Positions 1 to 10,289 of a stretch of 64,000 nucleotides of DNA are shown piece after piece. Origin of the DNA: an uncultured Bacteroidota bacterium. GTDB lineage: Bacteria > Bacteroidota > Bacteroidia > Chitinophagales > Chitinophagaceae. The notes beneath the pieces are model-generated. The model was not told the origin of the DNA. It did no database searches and saw only the letters and a list, made by a program, of their open reading frames with translations. The DNA lies in the NCBI GenBank assembly GCA_903853805.1, contig CAINUN010000085.1, positions 1-64,000 on the forward strand. The letters run 5' to 3'. Positions within the stretch are counted from its first letter, which is position 1; the number at the start of each line of letters is the position of its first letter. Position numbers and translations under genes: made by a program.

Positions 1-154
1 CAACTTTTTTGCCGATCTCAGCGCACAGTTTCCTATCAAGTCGCCCAGTGCTGATGAGTTGGCGTTTCAAGAACAACTCCTTGAAAAAGAACAACGCATT
101 CGCGACCTTGAAAAAGAAGTGGCGATTTATAAAGAGATAGTACTGAGAAGGTAG
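1..154 (+). CDS. C-terminal end of an unidentified protein (truncated by window edge)
   Basis: An open frame enters from the left edge and stops at 152-154. The roughly 50 visible residues end in a strongly charged heptad-like stretch (EKEQRIRDLEKEVAIYKEIV) that should form a coiled coil. Similar tails occur on small Bacteroidota helix-turn-helix regulators, but the DNA-binding part is not visible, so no function is assigned. The next gene starts 56 bp downstream. Confidence 0.6.
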   Translation, partial: NFFADLSAQFPIKSPSADELAFQEQLLEKEQRIRDLEKEVAIYKEIVLRR

Positions 155-210
155 TTATGTTTAATGCTATTCTCTGATCTTCTTTCTACATTCACACTTA
201 CTTTTACACT

Positions 211-663
211 ATGCGCATCCTCATGGTTTGTCTTGGAAACATTTGTCGCTCACCCATTGCCGAGGGCGTTTTACAACATTTAGCAGATGCAAAAGGCTTG
301 GATTGGACGGTAGATTCTGCCGGAACTGAATCGTATCATATTGGTGAAGCACCGCATCGTTTATCTCAAAAAATTTGTTTAGCGCATGGCATTGATATTT
401 CGCATCAGCGCGCTCGTCAATTCAAAAAAGCAGATATGGTTCTCTACGATAAAATTTATGCGCTTGCCGATGATGTGCTTGAAGAGATAAAAACAATTGC
501 AGGCAAAGACTATAATGCCAACAAAATTGATTTGCTACTCAATGAATTAAACCCCGACGAAAACGAATCGGTGCCAGACCCCTATTATGGTGGCGAAGAT
601 GGCTATGTCACGGTGTATAAAATGGTGGAAGAAGTGTGTAAGGCTATCCTCTCAAAATATTAA
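211..663 (+). CDS. Low-molecular-weight protein-tyrosine phosphatase
   Basis: A cytoplasmic phosphatase of the LMW-PTP family, which removes phosphate from tyrosines through a cysteinyl-phosphate intermediate. The CX5RS phosphate loop lies at the extreme N-terminus as the family requires (C7-L-G-N-I-C-R13-S14). The general-acid aspartate sits in a VPDPYYGG motif (D123). The length of 150 aa is typical. No capsule or exopolysaccharide kinase gene lies beside it, so its substrate cannot be inferred; in other bacteria such enzymes act on BY-kinases, arginine phosphate or arsenate. The start is the first ATG and places the loop correctly. The gene is convergent with the lyase gene on the other strand. 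Confidence 0.93.
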   Translation: MRILMVCLGNICRSPIAEGVLQHLADAKGLDWTVDSAGTESYHIGEAPHRLSQKICLAHGIDISHQRARQFKKADMVLYDKIYALADDVLEEIKTIAGKDYNANKIDLLLNELNPDENESVPDPYYGGEDGYVTVYKMVEEVCKAILSKY

Positions 664-668
664 AAACC

Positions 669-698
669 AAAAAAAACAGCCCTCATAATGGGGCTGTT
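669..698 (-). terminator. Rho-independent terminator of the tyrosine phenol-lyase-like gene
   Basis: A perfect 8-bp stem (AACAGCCC at 675-682 with GGGCTGTT at 691-698) has an 8-nt loop. On the minus strand it is followed by a T run (the A run at 669-676), so it ends the leftward lyase transcript. The plus-strand side has no T run. Confidence 0.8.
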
Positions 699-724
699 AC
701 TCATTGCTGTTGTAGGTTAATACA

Positions 725-2143
<1,419 letters not shown>

Positions 2144-2165
2144 CTATAGTATTGCATATTTTGGG

Positions 2166-2200
2166 TGATGATTTCATCAGGTTTAGATGATTTCAATCAT
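2166..2200. promoter_or_regulatory. Pair of 14-bp palindromes between the two lyase genes
   Basis: TGATGATTTCATCA (2166-2179, arms TGATGA/TCATCA) and ATGATTTCAATCAT (2187-2200, arms ATGATT/AATCAT) share a GATGATTTCA core. Their centres are 21 bp apart, about two helical turns. They lie in the 189-bp gap between divergent genes for related amino-acid-degrading enzymes. A dimeric regulator binding both sites is inference; no regulator gene sits alongside. Confidence 0.5.
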
Positions 2201-2299
2201 GGTCTCATTGCGCCTCAAAATCCTTTTTTTTGCAAACGGCAAAGAGTAGGTGAACCACCACTTACCCTTTTTCCCATATTCACTTTTTAACTAAAAAAG

Positions 2300-3670
2300 A
2301 TGTACAAGACCATTATCGAACCGTTTAAGATAAAATCGGTTGAACCCATTTATATGACCACCGAAGCCGAAAGAGAAGAACGAATCAAGGCGGCTCATTA
2401 CAATCCTTTTTTACTGCACTCTCGCGATGTGATTATTGATATGCTCACCGATAGTGGCACCTCTGCCATGAGCGCTCAGCAATGGGCAGGCATTATGGTC
2501 GGCGATGAGTCTTATGCTGGCGCTTCAAGTTGGGAGCGTTTGGAATATGAAATTCAAGACCTTACTGGCTTTCCGTATGTATTGCCTACACACCAAGGTC
2601 GAGCAGCTGAAAGAATATTGTATGGCTATTTAGGCGGTGAAGGCAAATTGTTTATTAGCAATACCCACTTTGATACTACTCGTGCCAACATTGAATTTAG
2701 TGGTGCAAATGCAATTGATATTCCTACCCCCCTTGCCAAAGACCATGATTCAGAATACCACTTCAAAGGCAATATGGATTTGGCTGCATTAGAACAAACT
2801 ATTGCTTCTACAAAAGATCAAATAGCTGCCGTAATTCTTACAGTTACTAACAACAGCGGTGGCGGACAACCCGTGAGCATGAGCAATGCCAAAGAAGTGG
2901 CAGCTATTTGCAAAAAGCATAATCTGCTTTTCATCATTGACTGTTGTCGTATTGCCGAGAATGCATACTTCATTAAGCATTTTGAAAAAGGTTACGAAAA
3001 CCATACTTACCGAGAAATAGCCCAACAAATGTTTGCGTTGGCAGATGGCTGTGTGATGAGCGCCAAAAAAGATGCATTAGTGAACATGGGTGGTTTTCTA
3101 GCTTTAAAAGACAATGCTCTTGCCGAAGCTTGTACCAATCTCCTCATCATCACCGAAGGGTTTGCTACTTATGGAGGTCTTTCAGGTCGTGATATGGAAG
3201 CGATTGCTATTGGCTTGAGAGAGATTTTTGACAAAGATTATTTGCATTACCGCATCACTAGCACGCGCTATCTTGGAGAAAAGATTCGTAACAATGGTAT
3301 TCCGGTTTTATATCCTATAGGCGGACATGCGGTGTATGTGGATGCAGGATTGCTTTACTCCCACATTCCTGCACATGAATATCCGGGTCAGGCATTGGTG
3401 TGTGAGTTGTATAAAAAAGGCGGCATTCGTGCTGTAGAAATTGGTTCGGTGATGTTTGGTAAATATGACGACAACCATCAACTTGTTCCTGCTTCAATGG
3501 AGTTGGTTCGTTTGGCTATTCCACGCCGGGTTTATACGCAAAGCCATATAGATTATGTAGTGGAAGTATTTGACGAAATAGCAAAGAATGCTAAAAACGT
3601 AAAGGGCATCAAAATCATTAAAGAGCCCAAATTCCTCAGACATTTTACAGCGTATTTCGATTTGCTTTAG
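2300..3670 (+). CDS. tnaA: Tryptophanase (L-tryptophan indole-lyase)
   Basis: A PLP enzyme that splits L-tryptophan into indole, pyruvate and ammonia. The length of 456 aa is normal. The PLP lysine lies in MSAKKDALVN. The family-specific positions match tryptophanase: SNTHFDTTR (aspartate), GIRAVEIGSVMFGK (EIGS where tyrosine phenol-lyases carry ERGI) and LRHFTAYF (histidine). It is divergent from the tyrosine phenol-lyase-like paralogue at 725-2110. There is no tnaC-like leader peptide with a tryptophan codon upstream and no tnaB permease beside it, so E. coli-type regulation is unlikely. Indole made here could serve as a signal or the enzyme could be catabolic; the sequence does not decide. 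Confidence 0.92.
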   Translation: MYKTIIEPFKIKSVEPIYMTTEAEREERIKAAHYNPFLLHSRDVIIDMLTDSGTSAMSAQQWAGIMVGDESYAGASSWERLEYEIQDLTGFPYVLPTHQGRAAERILYGYLGGEGKLFISNTHFDTTRANIEFSGANAIDIPTPLAKDHDSEYHFKGNMDLAALEQTIASTKDQIAAVILTVTNNSGGGQPVSMSNAKEVAAICKKHNLLFIIDCCRIAENAYFIKHFEKGYENHTYREIAQQMFALADGCVMSAKKDALVNMGGFLALKDNALAEACTNLLIITEGFATYGGLSGRDMEAIAIGLREIFDKDYLHYRITSTRYLGEKIRNNGIPVLYPIGGHAVYVDAGLLYSHIPAHEYPGQALVCELYKKGGIRAVEIGSVMFGKYDDNHQLVPASMELVRLAIPRRVYTQSHIDYVVEVFDEIAKNAKNVKGIKIIKEPKFLRHFTAYFDLL

Positions 3671-3688
3671 TCTTTGATTTTAATAAAT

Positions 3689-3725
3689 AAAAAGCACGAA
3701 CAATATTGATTTGTTCGTGCTTTTT
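3689..3725. terminator. Bidirectional terminator between tnaA and the acyl-CoA dehydrogenase gene
   Basis: A 15-bp perfect stem (3689-3703 with 3711-3725) has a 7-nt loop, and A and T runs form its outer ends. It can serve both convergent genes. Confidence 0.88.
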
Positions 3726-3768
3726 CTTGCTATAATTCTTCTAATAAAAACTTTACTCCTTTAAACTT

Positions 3769-4908
3769 TTATTTCAAAATATCCCTCGAAATCACCAACT
3801 TTTGAATTTCGCTAGTGCCCTCGCCTATCGTGCAAAGCTTGCTATCACGGTAATATTTCTCTACAGGGAAATCTTTTGTGTAGCCATAACCACCAAATAT
3901 TTGAACCGCATCTGTAGCTATCTGCACAGAAATTTCAGAAGCATAGTATTTTGCCATTGCCGATTCTTTGGTCATTGGTAAATGACGATTCTTTAAATCA
4001 GCGGCTTGGTAAATCAACATTTTAGCCACTTCAATCTTAGTAGCCATATCTGCTAGTTTAAAGGCTATAGCTTGGAAGTTGGCAATTGGTTGGTCGAATT
4101 GTTCGCGCTCTTTAGCATATTTCAAAGAAGCTTCGTAAGCACCTTCGGCAATGCCTAAAGCCAAAGAAGCAATAGATATTCTGCCGCCGTCCAATATTTT
4201 CATGGCTTGTTTAAATCCATCGCCCACTTCACCCATGCGTTGTGCATCGCTAATGCGGCAATTATCAAAAATCAATTCTGCTGTTTCAGAAGCACGCATG
4301 CCCAACTTGTTTTCCTTCTTACCAGAAGTGAAACCTGGAGTGCCTTTATCCACAATAAATGCAGTGATATTGTTTTTAGCACGAGGTTCGCCAGTGCGCG
4401 CAAGCACCACCACAACTTCGCCTGTAATTCCATGGGTAATCCAATTTTTGGTACCGTTTAAAATCCAGTCATTACCATCACGAACTGCGGTACATTTCAT
4501 ATTGCCAGAGTCGCTGCCGGTGTTGGCTTCTGTCAATCCCCAAGCACCAATACATTGACCAGTAGCCAATTTAGGAAGGTACTTATTCTTTTGTTCTTCG
4601 TTGCCAAAGTAAAGAATATGACCTGTGCAAAGAGAATTGTGAGCGGCGACAGATAGACCAATAGAACCACATACTTTTGCTATTTCGCTCACAACAGTGA
4701 TGTACTCAAAATAACTTAACCCAGAACCACCATATTCGGTAGGCACCAACACGCCCATCAAACCCAATTCGCCAAGTTGATGAAAAAGCTCTACCGGAAA
4801 TTTTTGGGTTTCATCCCACTCCATCATCTTAGGGCGAATATTCTTGTTGGCAAAATCACGAACCATGTCAATGATTTGGCTCTGCGTATCGGTATAGTTA
4901 AAATCCAT
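3769..4908 (-). CDS. Acyl-CoA dehydrogenase (short/medium-chain type)
   Basis: An FAD enzyme of fatty-acid or branched-chain amino-acid beta-oxidation that introduces the alpha-beta double bond into acyl-CoA and passes electrons to ETF. The 379-aa length is standard. Visible signatures are AWGLTEANTGSDSGN (flavin/acyl binding), QIFGGYGYTKDFPVEKYYRDSKL and IGEGTSEIQKLVISR; the first glutamate of the last motif matches the catalytic base of short-chain members. Exact chain specificity cannot be read from sequence. It starts 15 bp downstream of the helix-hairpin-helix gene on the same strand, so the two may be cotranscribed without sharing a pathway. Confidence 0.9.
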   Translation of the reverse strand: MDFNYTDTQSQIIDMVRDFANKNIRPKMMEWDETQKFPVELFHQLGELGLMGVLVPTEYGGSGLSYFEYITVVSEIAKVCGSIGLSVAAHNSLCTGHILYFGNEEQKNKYLPKLATGQCIGAWGLTEANTGSDSGNMKCTAVRDGNDWILNGTKNWITHGITGEVVVVLARTGEPRAKNNITAFIVDKGTPGFTSGKKENKLGMRASETAELIFDNCRISDAQRMGEVGDGFKQAMKILDGGRISIASLALGIAEGAYEASLKYAKEREQFDQPIANFQAIAFKLADMATKIEVAKMLIYQAADLKNRHLPMTKESAMAKYYASEISVQIATDAVQIFGGYGYTKDFPVEKYYRDSKLCTIGEGTSEIQKLVISRDILK

Positions 4909-4923
4909 TATTGAGCTAAAAGT

Positions 4924-5805
4924 TTAGGGAACGAAATAGGGCGCAATTTTACGATAAATTTCTTCATTCATCAAAGGCACTTGCCGCAACTGTTCTACTT
5001 TTTCAAACTTGCCCAGTCCTTCCCGATACAACAGAATGTTTTTGGCCATTTTTTCCCCTATGTAAGGATGTGTTTTTAGTTGTTCAAAACTGGATTGATT
5101 TAAAGAAAGACGTTTCACTTGTTCCGCTTTTATCAGCAGTTTTTCTTTCAGCATTTTGAACACTGTATCCGAGAAACGATAAACTTCCAATAGTTGTTCA
5201 TGTTTTAAAAAACCGCCAAGCGCATCTCTTTTTGCAATGATTTTATGTGCCAAAGTTGGACCAATGCCATTAAGACGAACCAAAGTTACAGAGTCCGTTA
5301 TGTTGAGTTCAACAAATGTAGGCAAAGGTTCTTCCTTTGGAAAAGTGAACCCTTGTTTAGGCGCTACACTTGTGATGGCAATAAATGGTGCCAACCGATT
5401 GTAGTCTTCTTCTTTTAAGGTATAAAGAGGCTTCAAATCTTCTTTCTTGTAAAAAACTTTTCCTTTTCTTCGCCAGTTGAGCAACATATGAACCGTCTTT
5501 GCACGAAGCCCAAGTTTTAAACATGTGCCACTGTCAATAGTATTGGGATCGAAAGGAAACAATTCACCAGCAATAACTGTTTCTAGTTCGTTGTTAAAAT
5601 TGTTTTCATTAATACTGTGTGTTGCTTTGTATTGATTGTAAGCGGCAAGTAATTTTTCATCTGAAAAATTGGGGGCTGAAGGAAGATTGAATTGAGAATA
5701 AATATTGAAGGCAATAACAAGCAATATCAAAGCAAGCAACAAAATGCTTCCCTTGGTTTCTGCAGATGACTGTTGAAAAAAAGATTGCCACCATCTCTTC
5801 TCCAT
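4924..5805 (-). CDS. Membrane-anchored helix-hairpin-helix (ComEA-like) protein
   Basis: About 293 aa with a single N-terminal membrane segment (GSILLLALILLVIAFNIY) and three helix-hairpin-helix units. One is near DPNTIDSGTCLKLGL, one is LNITDSVTLVRLNGIGPTLAHKII, and one is LNQSSFEQLKTHPYIGEKMAKNIL; the second and third keep the GIG or YIG turn that contacts the DNA backbone. ComEA proteins bind incoming DNA in the periplasm during transformation. This one is longer than ComEA and no other competence genes are nearby, so DNA uptake is only a suggestion. I start at the ATG at 5805: a longer frame from 5841 would begin inside the asnS terminator hairpin. Confidence 0.75.
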   Translation of the reverse strand: MEKRWWQSFFQQSSAETKGSILLLALILLVIAFNIYSQFNLPSAPNFSDEKLLAAYNQYKATHSINENNFNNELETVIAGELFPFDPNTIDSGTCLKLGLRAKTVHMLLNWRRKGKVFYKKEDLKPLYTLKEEDYNRLAPFIAITSVAPKQGFTFPKEEPLPTFVELNITDSVTLVRLNGIGPTLAHKIIAKRDALGGFLKHEQLLEVYRFSDTVFKMLKEKLLIKAEQVKRLSLNQSSFEQLKTHPYIGEKMAKNILLYREGLGKFEKVEQLRQVPLMNEEIYRKIAPYFVP

Positions 5806-5829
5806 GAAGAGTAAAATTTTTTCGAAAAA

Positions 5830-5860
5830 TAAAAAAGCCACTTGAAAAAGTCAAGTGGCT
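5830..5860 (-). terminator. Rho-independent terminator of asnS
   Basis: A 10-bp perfect stem (AGCCACTTGA 5836-5845 with TCAAGTGGCT 5851-5860) with loop AAAAG is followed on the minus strand by a T run (5830-5835). It lies 20 bp after the asnS stop codon and also decides the start of the next gene. Confidence 0.88.
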
Positions 5861-5879
5861 ATGAAAAAAATGATAAAAC

Positions 5880-7322
5880 TTAAAACTCTGCATTCTTCGG
5901 TGTTCTTGGGAAAGGAATCACATCGCGAATATTGGTCATGCCCGTAACGAACAATACCATGCGTTCGAAACCCAAACCAAAACCTGCATGTGGCACAGTG
6001 CCAAAGCGGCGCGTATCGAGGTACCAATACATTTCTTCGGTAGGAATGTGCATTTCGTTCATGCGGCGTTCCAATCTTTCGAGGCGTTCTTCTCTTTGAC
6101 TGCCACCCACAATTTCGCCAATGCCAGGCGCTAAAATATCCATGGCAGCTACGGTTTCTTTACCTGGAGCGCAGCCATCATCTTGCCTCATATAAAACGC
6201 CTTAATGGCAGCAGGATAATTGGTAACAATCACCGGCTTTTTAAAGTGTTTTTCAACAAGATAACGCTCGTGTTCGCTTTGCATATCAATACCCCAACTC
6301 ACATCATACTGGAATTTCTTTTTCTTGTAAGCAGGAGATTGAAGGAGGATGTCGATGGCTTCGGTATAAGTAACCCGCTCAAATTTATTGTTCAACACAA
6401 ACTCAAGCTTTTCAATCAAGCCCATTTCGCTGCGCTCGTTCTGTGGCTTTTGTTTTTCTTCTTCTACAAGACGTTGGGTCAAAAATTCTAAATCTTCGCG
6501 GTTATGGTCGAGGGCATATTGAATAATGTACTTAATGAAATCTTCTGCCAAATCCATGTTGGCAACAAGGTCGTTGAAAGCAACCTCGGGTTCAATCATC
6601 CAAAACTCAGCCAAGTGACGGGCAGTGTTGGAATTCTCCGCACGAAAGGTTGGTCCGAAAGTATAGACTTCGCTAAATGCCATAGCCCCTAACTCTGCTT
6701 CTAATTGTCCGCTCACAGTTAGGTTAGTGCTGCGCCCGAAAAAGTCTTCGCGAAAATCAACACTGCCGTCTTCATTACGAGGAGGATTATCGAAAGGCAA
6801 AGAAGTTACGCGGAAAGTTTCGCCAGCGCCTTCAGCATCGGATGCAGTAACTATAGGCGTGTGGAGGTAAACAAAACCACGTTCGTTGAAGAATTGATGA
6901 ATAGCAAAAGCGAGGGAATGGCGCACGCGGAAAACAGCCCCAAAAGTATTGGTACGAAAACGCAAATGTGCAATTTCGCGGAGGTATTCAAGGCTAGGTT
7001 TGTTCTTTAATTGTAATGGATATTTTTCAGCATCGCAATCGCCCAAAATTTCAATTGAAGATGCAATCACTTCCACTTTTTGACCTTTTCCTTGAGAGGG
7101 CATTACTTTTCCATGAACACTGATAGCAGCACTTGAAGTAATTCTTTTAACGATGTCGGCATCTGTATTTAAGTCGATAACTACTTGCAGGTTATTCATG
7201 CAAGAGCCATCGTTAAGCGCAATAAACTGGTTGTTGCGAAACGAACGAACCCAACCTTTCACCACTACTTCATAGTCGGTTGCGTCATTTCTTAAAATGT
7301 CTTTGATTTTAGTACGTTGCAT
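5880..7322 (-). CDS. asnS: Asparaginyl-tRNA synthetase
   Basis: A class IIb aminoacyl-tRNA synthetase of 480 aa that charges tRNA-Asn with asparagine. The N-terminal OB-fold anticodon-binding domain covers roughly residues 1-110 ([20 protein letters not shown]). The catalytic core follows, with [14 protein letters not shown] and the motif 3 segment [29 protein letters not shown]. The long insertion typical of bacterial AsnRS is present. The flipping-loop and motif 3 residues identify asparagine rather than aspartate specificity by overall similarity. A terminator follows directly, so it appears to end its transcript. Confidence 0.96.
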   Translation of the reverse strand: MQRTKIKDILRNDATDYEVVVKGWVRSFRNNQFIALNDGSCMNNLQVVIDLNTDADIVKRITSSAAISVHGKVMPSQGKGQKVEVIASSIEILGDCDAEKYPLQLKNKPSLEYLREIAHLRFRTNTFGAVFRVRHSLAFAIHQFFNERGFVYLHTPIVTASDAEGAGETFRVTSLPFDNPPRNEDGSVDFREDFFGRSTNLTVSGQLEAELGAMAFSEVYTFGPTFRAENSNTARHLAEFWMIEPEVAFNDLVANMDLAEDFIKYIIQYALDHNREDLEFLTQRLVEEEKQKPQNERSEMGLIEKLEFVLNNKFERVTYTEAIDILLQSPAYKKKKFQYDVSWGIDMQSEHERYLVEKHFKKPVIVTNYPAAIKAFYMRQDDGCAPGKETVAAMDILAPGIGEIVGGSQREERLERLERRMNEMHIPTEEMYWYLDTRRFGTVPHAGFGLGFERMVLFVTGMTNIRDVIPFPRTPKNAEF

Positions 7323-7348
7323 TGATTAAACTGAATTTATTAGGGGAA

Positions 7349-7720
7349 TTATTTTTCGAAAAAGAGGTATTTAATGGCAATGATAATCATGAAAACAGCA
7401 AAAATCTTTTTAATGATAGATACTTCTAAGTTGATAGCGATCTTACTACCAAAGAAACCACCAACAATGAATGTGCTGGCGAGTAATAAAGCCACCTTCC
7501 AATTGGTATTGCCTGATTTATAATAATTAAAAGCACCCATAAACGCCACAGGCAGGGTCAACATCATTAGTGAAGTGCCTTGAGCCTCTTTTTGATTAAA
7601 CCCAAAAAGTAAAACCAAAGCAGGAACAATAATTAATCCGCCACCAATGCCCACCATGCTACTCATAAAACCGGCAAGCACGCCAATAGCTAAGATTCCC
7701 AATATAAATCCAATACTCAT
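7349..7720 (-). CDS. TauE/SafE-family small membrane permease
   Basis: A half-size (about 123 aa) member of the TauE/SafE (old DUF81) family of anion or sulfite exporters. Four hydrophobic segments are visible, and the family glycine motif GFMSSMVGIGGGLIIVPAL lies near the N-terminus. Full-length members have two such halves, so this one must dimerise; half-size versions are common in this phylum. The substrate is unknown. The start chosen, MSIGFILG at 7720, begins just before the first membrane segment; a longer frame from 7795 adds a basic, non-hydrophobic leader and is less likely. It lies 27 bp upstream of asnS in the same orientation. Confidence 0.75.
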   Translation of the reverse strand: MSIGFILGILAIGVLAGFMSSMVGIGGGLIIVPALVLLFGFNQKEAQGTSLMMLTLPVAFMGAFNYYKSGNTNWKVALLLASTFIVGGFFGSKIAINLEVSIIKKIFAVFMIIIAIKYLFFEK

Positions 7721-7929
7721 GCGATGATGATTTTGAGGCGAACGGTTCAACTTGAAATTTGAAATTTTCATCGCAAAGTTAATTGTAAAAACCACTTTTC
7801 TTCCTTTATGAAAAATGGAAGCACAATATTTTTCAGGTCAAACCGTTTAATTTGAAAACTCAAGCGAAAAGCTTCATTGCGTAGGTTTTCAGTCAAAATT
7901 ACCTTTAGAATAAAAATAATTTTCCAAAG

Positions 7930-7959
7930 TTGTTTTTTTAGTCTGTACCTATATCTTTG
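7930..7959 (+). promoter_or_regulatory. Bacteroidota-type promoter of the exbB-exbD-tonB operon
   Basis: TTG at 7930-7932 and TATCTTTG at 7952-7959, with a 19-bp spacer, fit the phylum's -33 (TTTG) and -7 (TAnnTTTG) elements. The exbB ATG is 65 bp downstream. Confidence 0.65.
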
Positions 7960-8024
7960 CAAGCACTTAAAAAGCGTATAAAAAGTAATTAACTGTAGTA
8001 ACTACACTCAAAAAAAACTGAATT

Positions 8025-8867
8025 ATGGCAGACGTAAAAACAGCGGCATCCAAATCAAGTGCACATTCATCAAGTGCAGGAAACCCAAAAAATGCAAACA
8101 ACATGATGATTAACTTCTTAGTCGTTTTGTCTTGTATTATTGGTGGTATTTTGATCTATAAATTTGTTTTGGGTAGTCCCAATAACTTTCTTGATGTAGA
8201 AAAACACAAAGCAAAAAACGGTCTAGGGAATATGTATCTTGGAGGTTTTGTAGTACCTGTACTTATGGCTACAGCTCTTACGCTTCTTTGTTTCATTGTT
8301 GAGCGTGCTTTAACAGTGTTTAAGTCAAAAGGTAAAATAGGAAATGCAGAATTTGTACGTAAAGTGCAATATAACCTTGCTAATAAAAATATTGATTCAG
8401 CGCTAGCTGAGTGCGATAAACAAGCGGGTTCAGTGGGTAATGTAATGCGTGCTGGTTTGATTAAATATCGTGATATGATTAACAATCATGACCTTGCTAC
8501 TGACCAAAAAGTAATGAATATTCAAAAAGAAATTGAAGAAGCAACAGCCCTTGAATTGCCAATGTTGGAGAAGAACCTTGTGTTCCTTTCTACAATTGCA
8601 TCATGCGCAACACTCCTAGGTCTTTTCGGTACTGTATTGGGTATGATTCGTTCATTTGCTGCGATGTCATCTGCTGGTGCTCCTGATGCTGCTGCACTTG
8701 CATCAGGTATCTCTGAAGCACTTGTAAATACCGCTTTAGGAATCGGCACTTCATTTGTTGCTATTGTTGCCTATAACTTCTATACAACGATTATTGATGG
8801 AATCACTTTTGGCATTGATGAAAGTGGTTTTACGTTGACACAAAGCTTCGCTGCTAACTACAAGTAA
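8025..8867 (+). CDS. exbB: ExbB/TolQ-type proton channel protein
   Basis: An inner-membrane subunit of the proton channel that energises TonB. At 280 aa it has a serine/alanine-rich cytoplasmic start, a membrane segment near residues 29-48, a second near 75-95 and two more in the C-terminal half. The MotA/TolQ/ExbB signature is the segment STIASCATLLGLFGTVLGMIRSF followed by ISEALVNTALGIGTSFVAIVAYNFY. It is the first gene of a four-gene operon with two ExbD proteins and a TonB, so Ton function is better supported than Tol function. Confidence 0.92.
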   Translation: MADVKTAASKSSAHSSSAGNPKNANNMMINFLVVLSCIIGGILIYKFVLGSPNNFLDVEKHKAKNGLGNMYLGGFVVPVLMATALTLLCFIVERALTVFKSKGKIGNAEFVRKVQYNLANKNIDSALAECDKQAGSVGNVMRAGLIKYRDMINNHDLATDQKVMNIQKEIEEATALELPMLEKNLVFLSTIASCATLLGLFGTVLGMIRSFAAMSSAGAPDAAALASGISEALVNTALGIGTSFVAIVAYNFYTTIIDGITFGIDESGFTLTQSFAANYK

Positions 8868-8955
8868 TCTTTTCCCTAAAAAAACTTTTGCGAGTTTTTA
8901 TGGAAAATGAACGATTTCAAATCTATTACTACAACAGTTAAAGAAATAATAAGCG

Positions 8956-9618
8956 ATGCCTAAAATTAAAATGCCAAGGAAAAGTACACACATCGACATG
9001 ACAGCGATGTGTGACGTGGCTTTTCTGTTGCTGACATTTTTCATGTTGGCAACTAAATTTAAACCGGATGAGCCGGTGACGGTGGTAACGCCTAATTCTA
9101 TTTCAGAAATTCCAATTCCTGATAAGGATATTATGTTACTGACCATTGACCCTAGGGGACGTGTATTCTTTTCGGTAGATAACCAACTTATTCGTAGGAG
9201 TTTAATTGATGAAGTGAATGACACCAAACAATTAGGACTTACTGAAGAAGAAAAGAAAGCATTTTCATTGGGTGCATCAATCGGCACTCCATTCAGTCAA
9301 CTAAAATCTTACCTCGCTTCAGCTCCTGAACAACAAAAAGAGTTTGACAAAACGGTTTCGGGTGTTCCAACTGACACGGTGAATACAACCGACCAAAATG
9401 AGCTTGCTTTTTGGGTGAGGGTAGCAAGAAACAACAACCCAAAGTTAAGAATTGCTATCAAAGCCGATGGAGGGGCAGCATACCCTGAAATTCATAAAGT
9501 AATCAAGACTTTGGAAAATTGGAAGATTTTCAAATTCAATCTCATAACTGGTTTGAAAGAAGTGCCAAAGGGTTCTGCGGCTTACCAAATTCAAAACCAA
9601 GGAATGAAAACTAATTAA
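8956..9618 (+). CDS. exbD: ExbD/TolR-type protein, first copy
   Basis: A 220-aa single-pass protein with a short basic cytoplasmic start, then DMTAMCDVAFLLLTFFMLATKF. The aspartate in the membrane segment (CDVAF) is the residue expected to carry protons, and a periplasmic domain follows. It is longer than E. coli ExbD (about 141 aa) because of an insertion between the membrane helix and the C-terminal fold, which Bacteroidota members often carry. It lies 88 bp after exbB and 39 bp before a second exbD-like gene; the two could form a heteromeric dimer inside the ExbB pentamer (inference). Confidence 0.88.
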   Translation: MPKIKMPRKSTHIDMTAMCDVAFLLLTFFMLATKFKPDEPVTVVTPNSISEIPIPDKDIMLLTIDPRGRVFFSVDNQLIRRSLIDEVNDTKQLGLTEEEKKAFSLGASIGTPFSQLKSYLASAPEQQKEFDKTVSGVPTDTVNTTDQNELAFWVRVARNNNPKLRIAIKADGGAAYPEIHKVIKTLENWKIFKFNLITGLKEVPKGSAAYQIQNQGMKTN

Positions 9619-9657
9619 AAACTAAATTATTTATAACCTTCTAAATTATTTTGAACC

Positions 9658-10257
9658 ATGGCAGAAATGGATGTGTCGAGTGGCGGTGGGCATAAGAAAG
9701 GACCCGGGGTCAAAAAAGGTAAAAAACTATCTACGCGTATTGACTTAACTCCAATGGTGGATTTAGGCTTCCTGTTGATTACATTCTTTATGTACACAAC
9801 AACTATGTCTAAGCCAAAAACAATGGAAATCAATATGCCTGATAATGAAAAAGTGGAAGTAGATAAACAAACCAAAATCAAGGCAAGTGTTGCCATGACG
9901 GTTTTGTTGAGTAAAGACCACCGCATTTATTATTACGAAGGACTTGCCGATGACCCAACGAAACCACCTGAGGTGAAAGTAACTTATTTCAATCCGCAGA
10001 AAGGCATTCGCAATGTAATCATTGACAAGAAAAAACGTCTTGAAGAACAACGTCAATCTGATAGCTCGTTAACTGCAAAAGATCAAGTAACTATCTTGAT
10101 AAAACCTGATGTTAATAGTACTTATGATGACCTTGTCAATATTCTTGATGAAATGGCTATCAATGACGTGAAAATTTATGCTATTTTAGATATTTCTGAT
10201 GTGGATAAAGACTATATTTTAAAAACGGAACAAGCCAACGGTATTGCTCCTCAATAA
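9658..10257 (+). CDS. exbD: ExbD/TolR-type protein, second copy
   Basis: A 199-aa paralogue of the preceding gene. It starts with a glycine/lysine-rich cytoplasmic tail, then STRIDLTPMVDLGFLLITFFMYTTT with the channel aspartate (VDLGF), then a periplasmic domain ending in repeated lysine/aspartate-rich strands. Sequence identity with the first copy is low outside the membrane helix, so this is an old duplication with probable division of labour. It is followed 32 bp later by tonB. Confidence 0.88.
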   Translation: MAEMDVSSGGGHKKGPGVKKGKKLSTRIDLTPMVDLGFLLITFFMYTTTMSKPKTMEINMPDNEKVEVDKQTKIKASVAMTVLLSKDHRIYYYEGLADDPTKPPEVKVTYFNPQKGIRNVIIDKKKRLEEQRQSDSSLTAKDQVTILIKPDVNSTYDDLVNILDEMAINDVKIYAILDISDVDKDYILKTEQANGIAPQ

Positions 10258-10289
10258 AATCCAAGTCTTCACTTAAAAATTGCACAACA

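Noticed and set aside
7768-7962. 64-codon leftward frame upstream of the TauE/SafE gene
   Set aside because: It covers the exbB promoter and the AT-rich gap; the sequence is basic low-complexity without homology.
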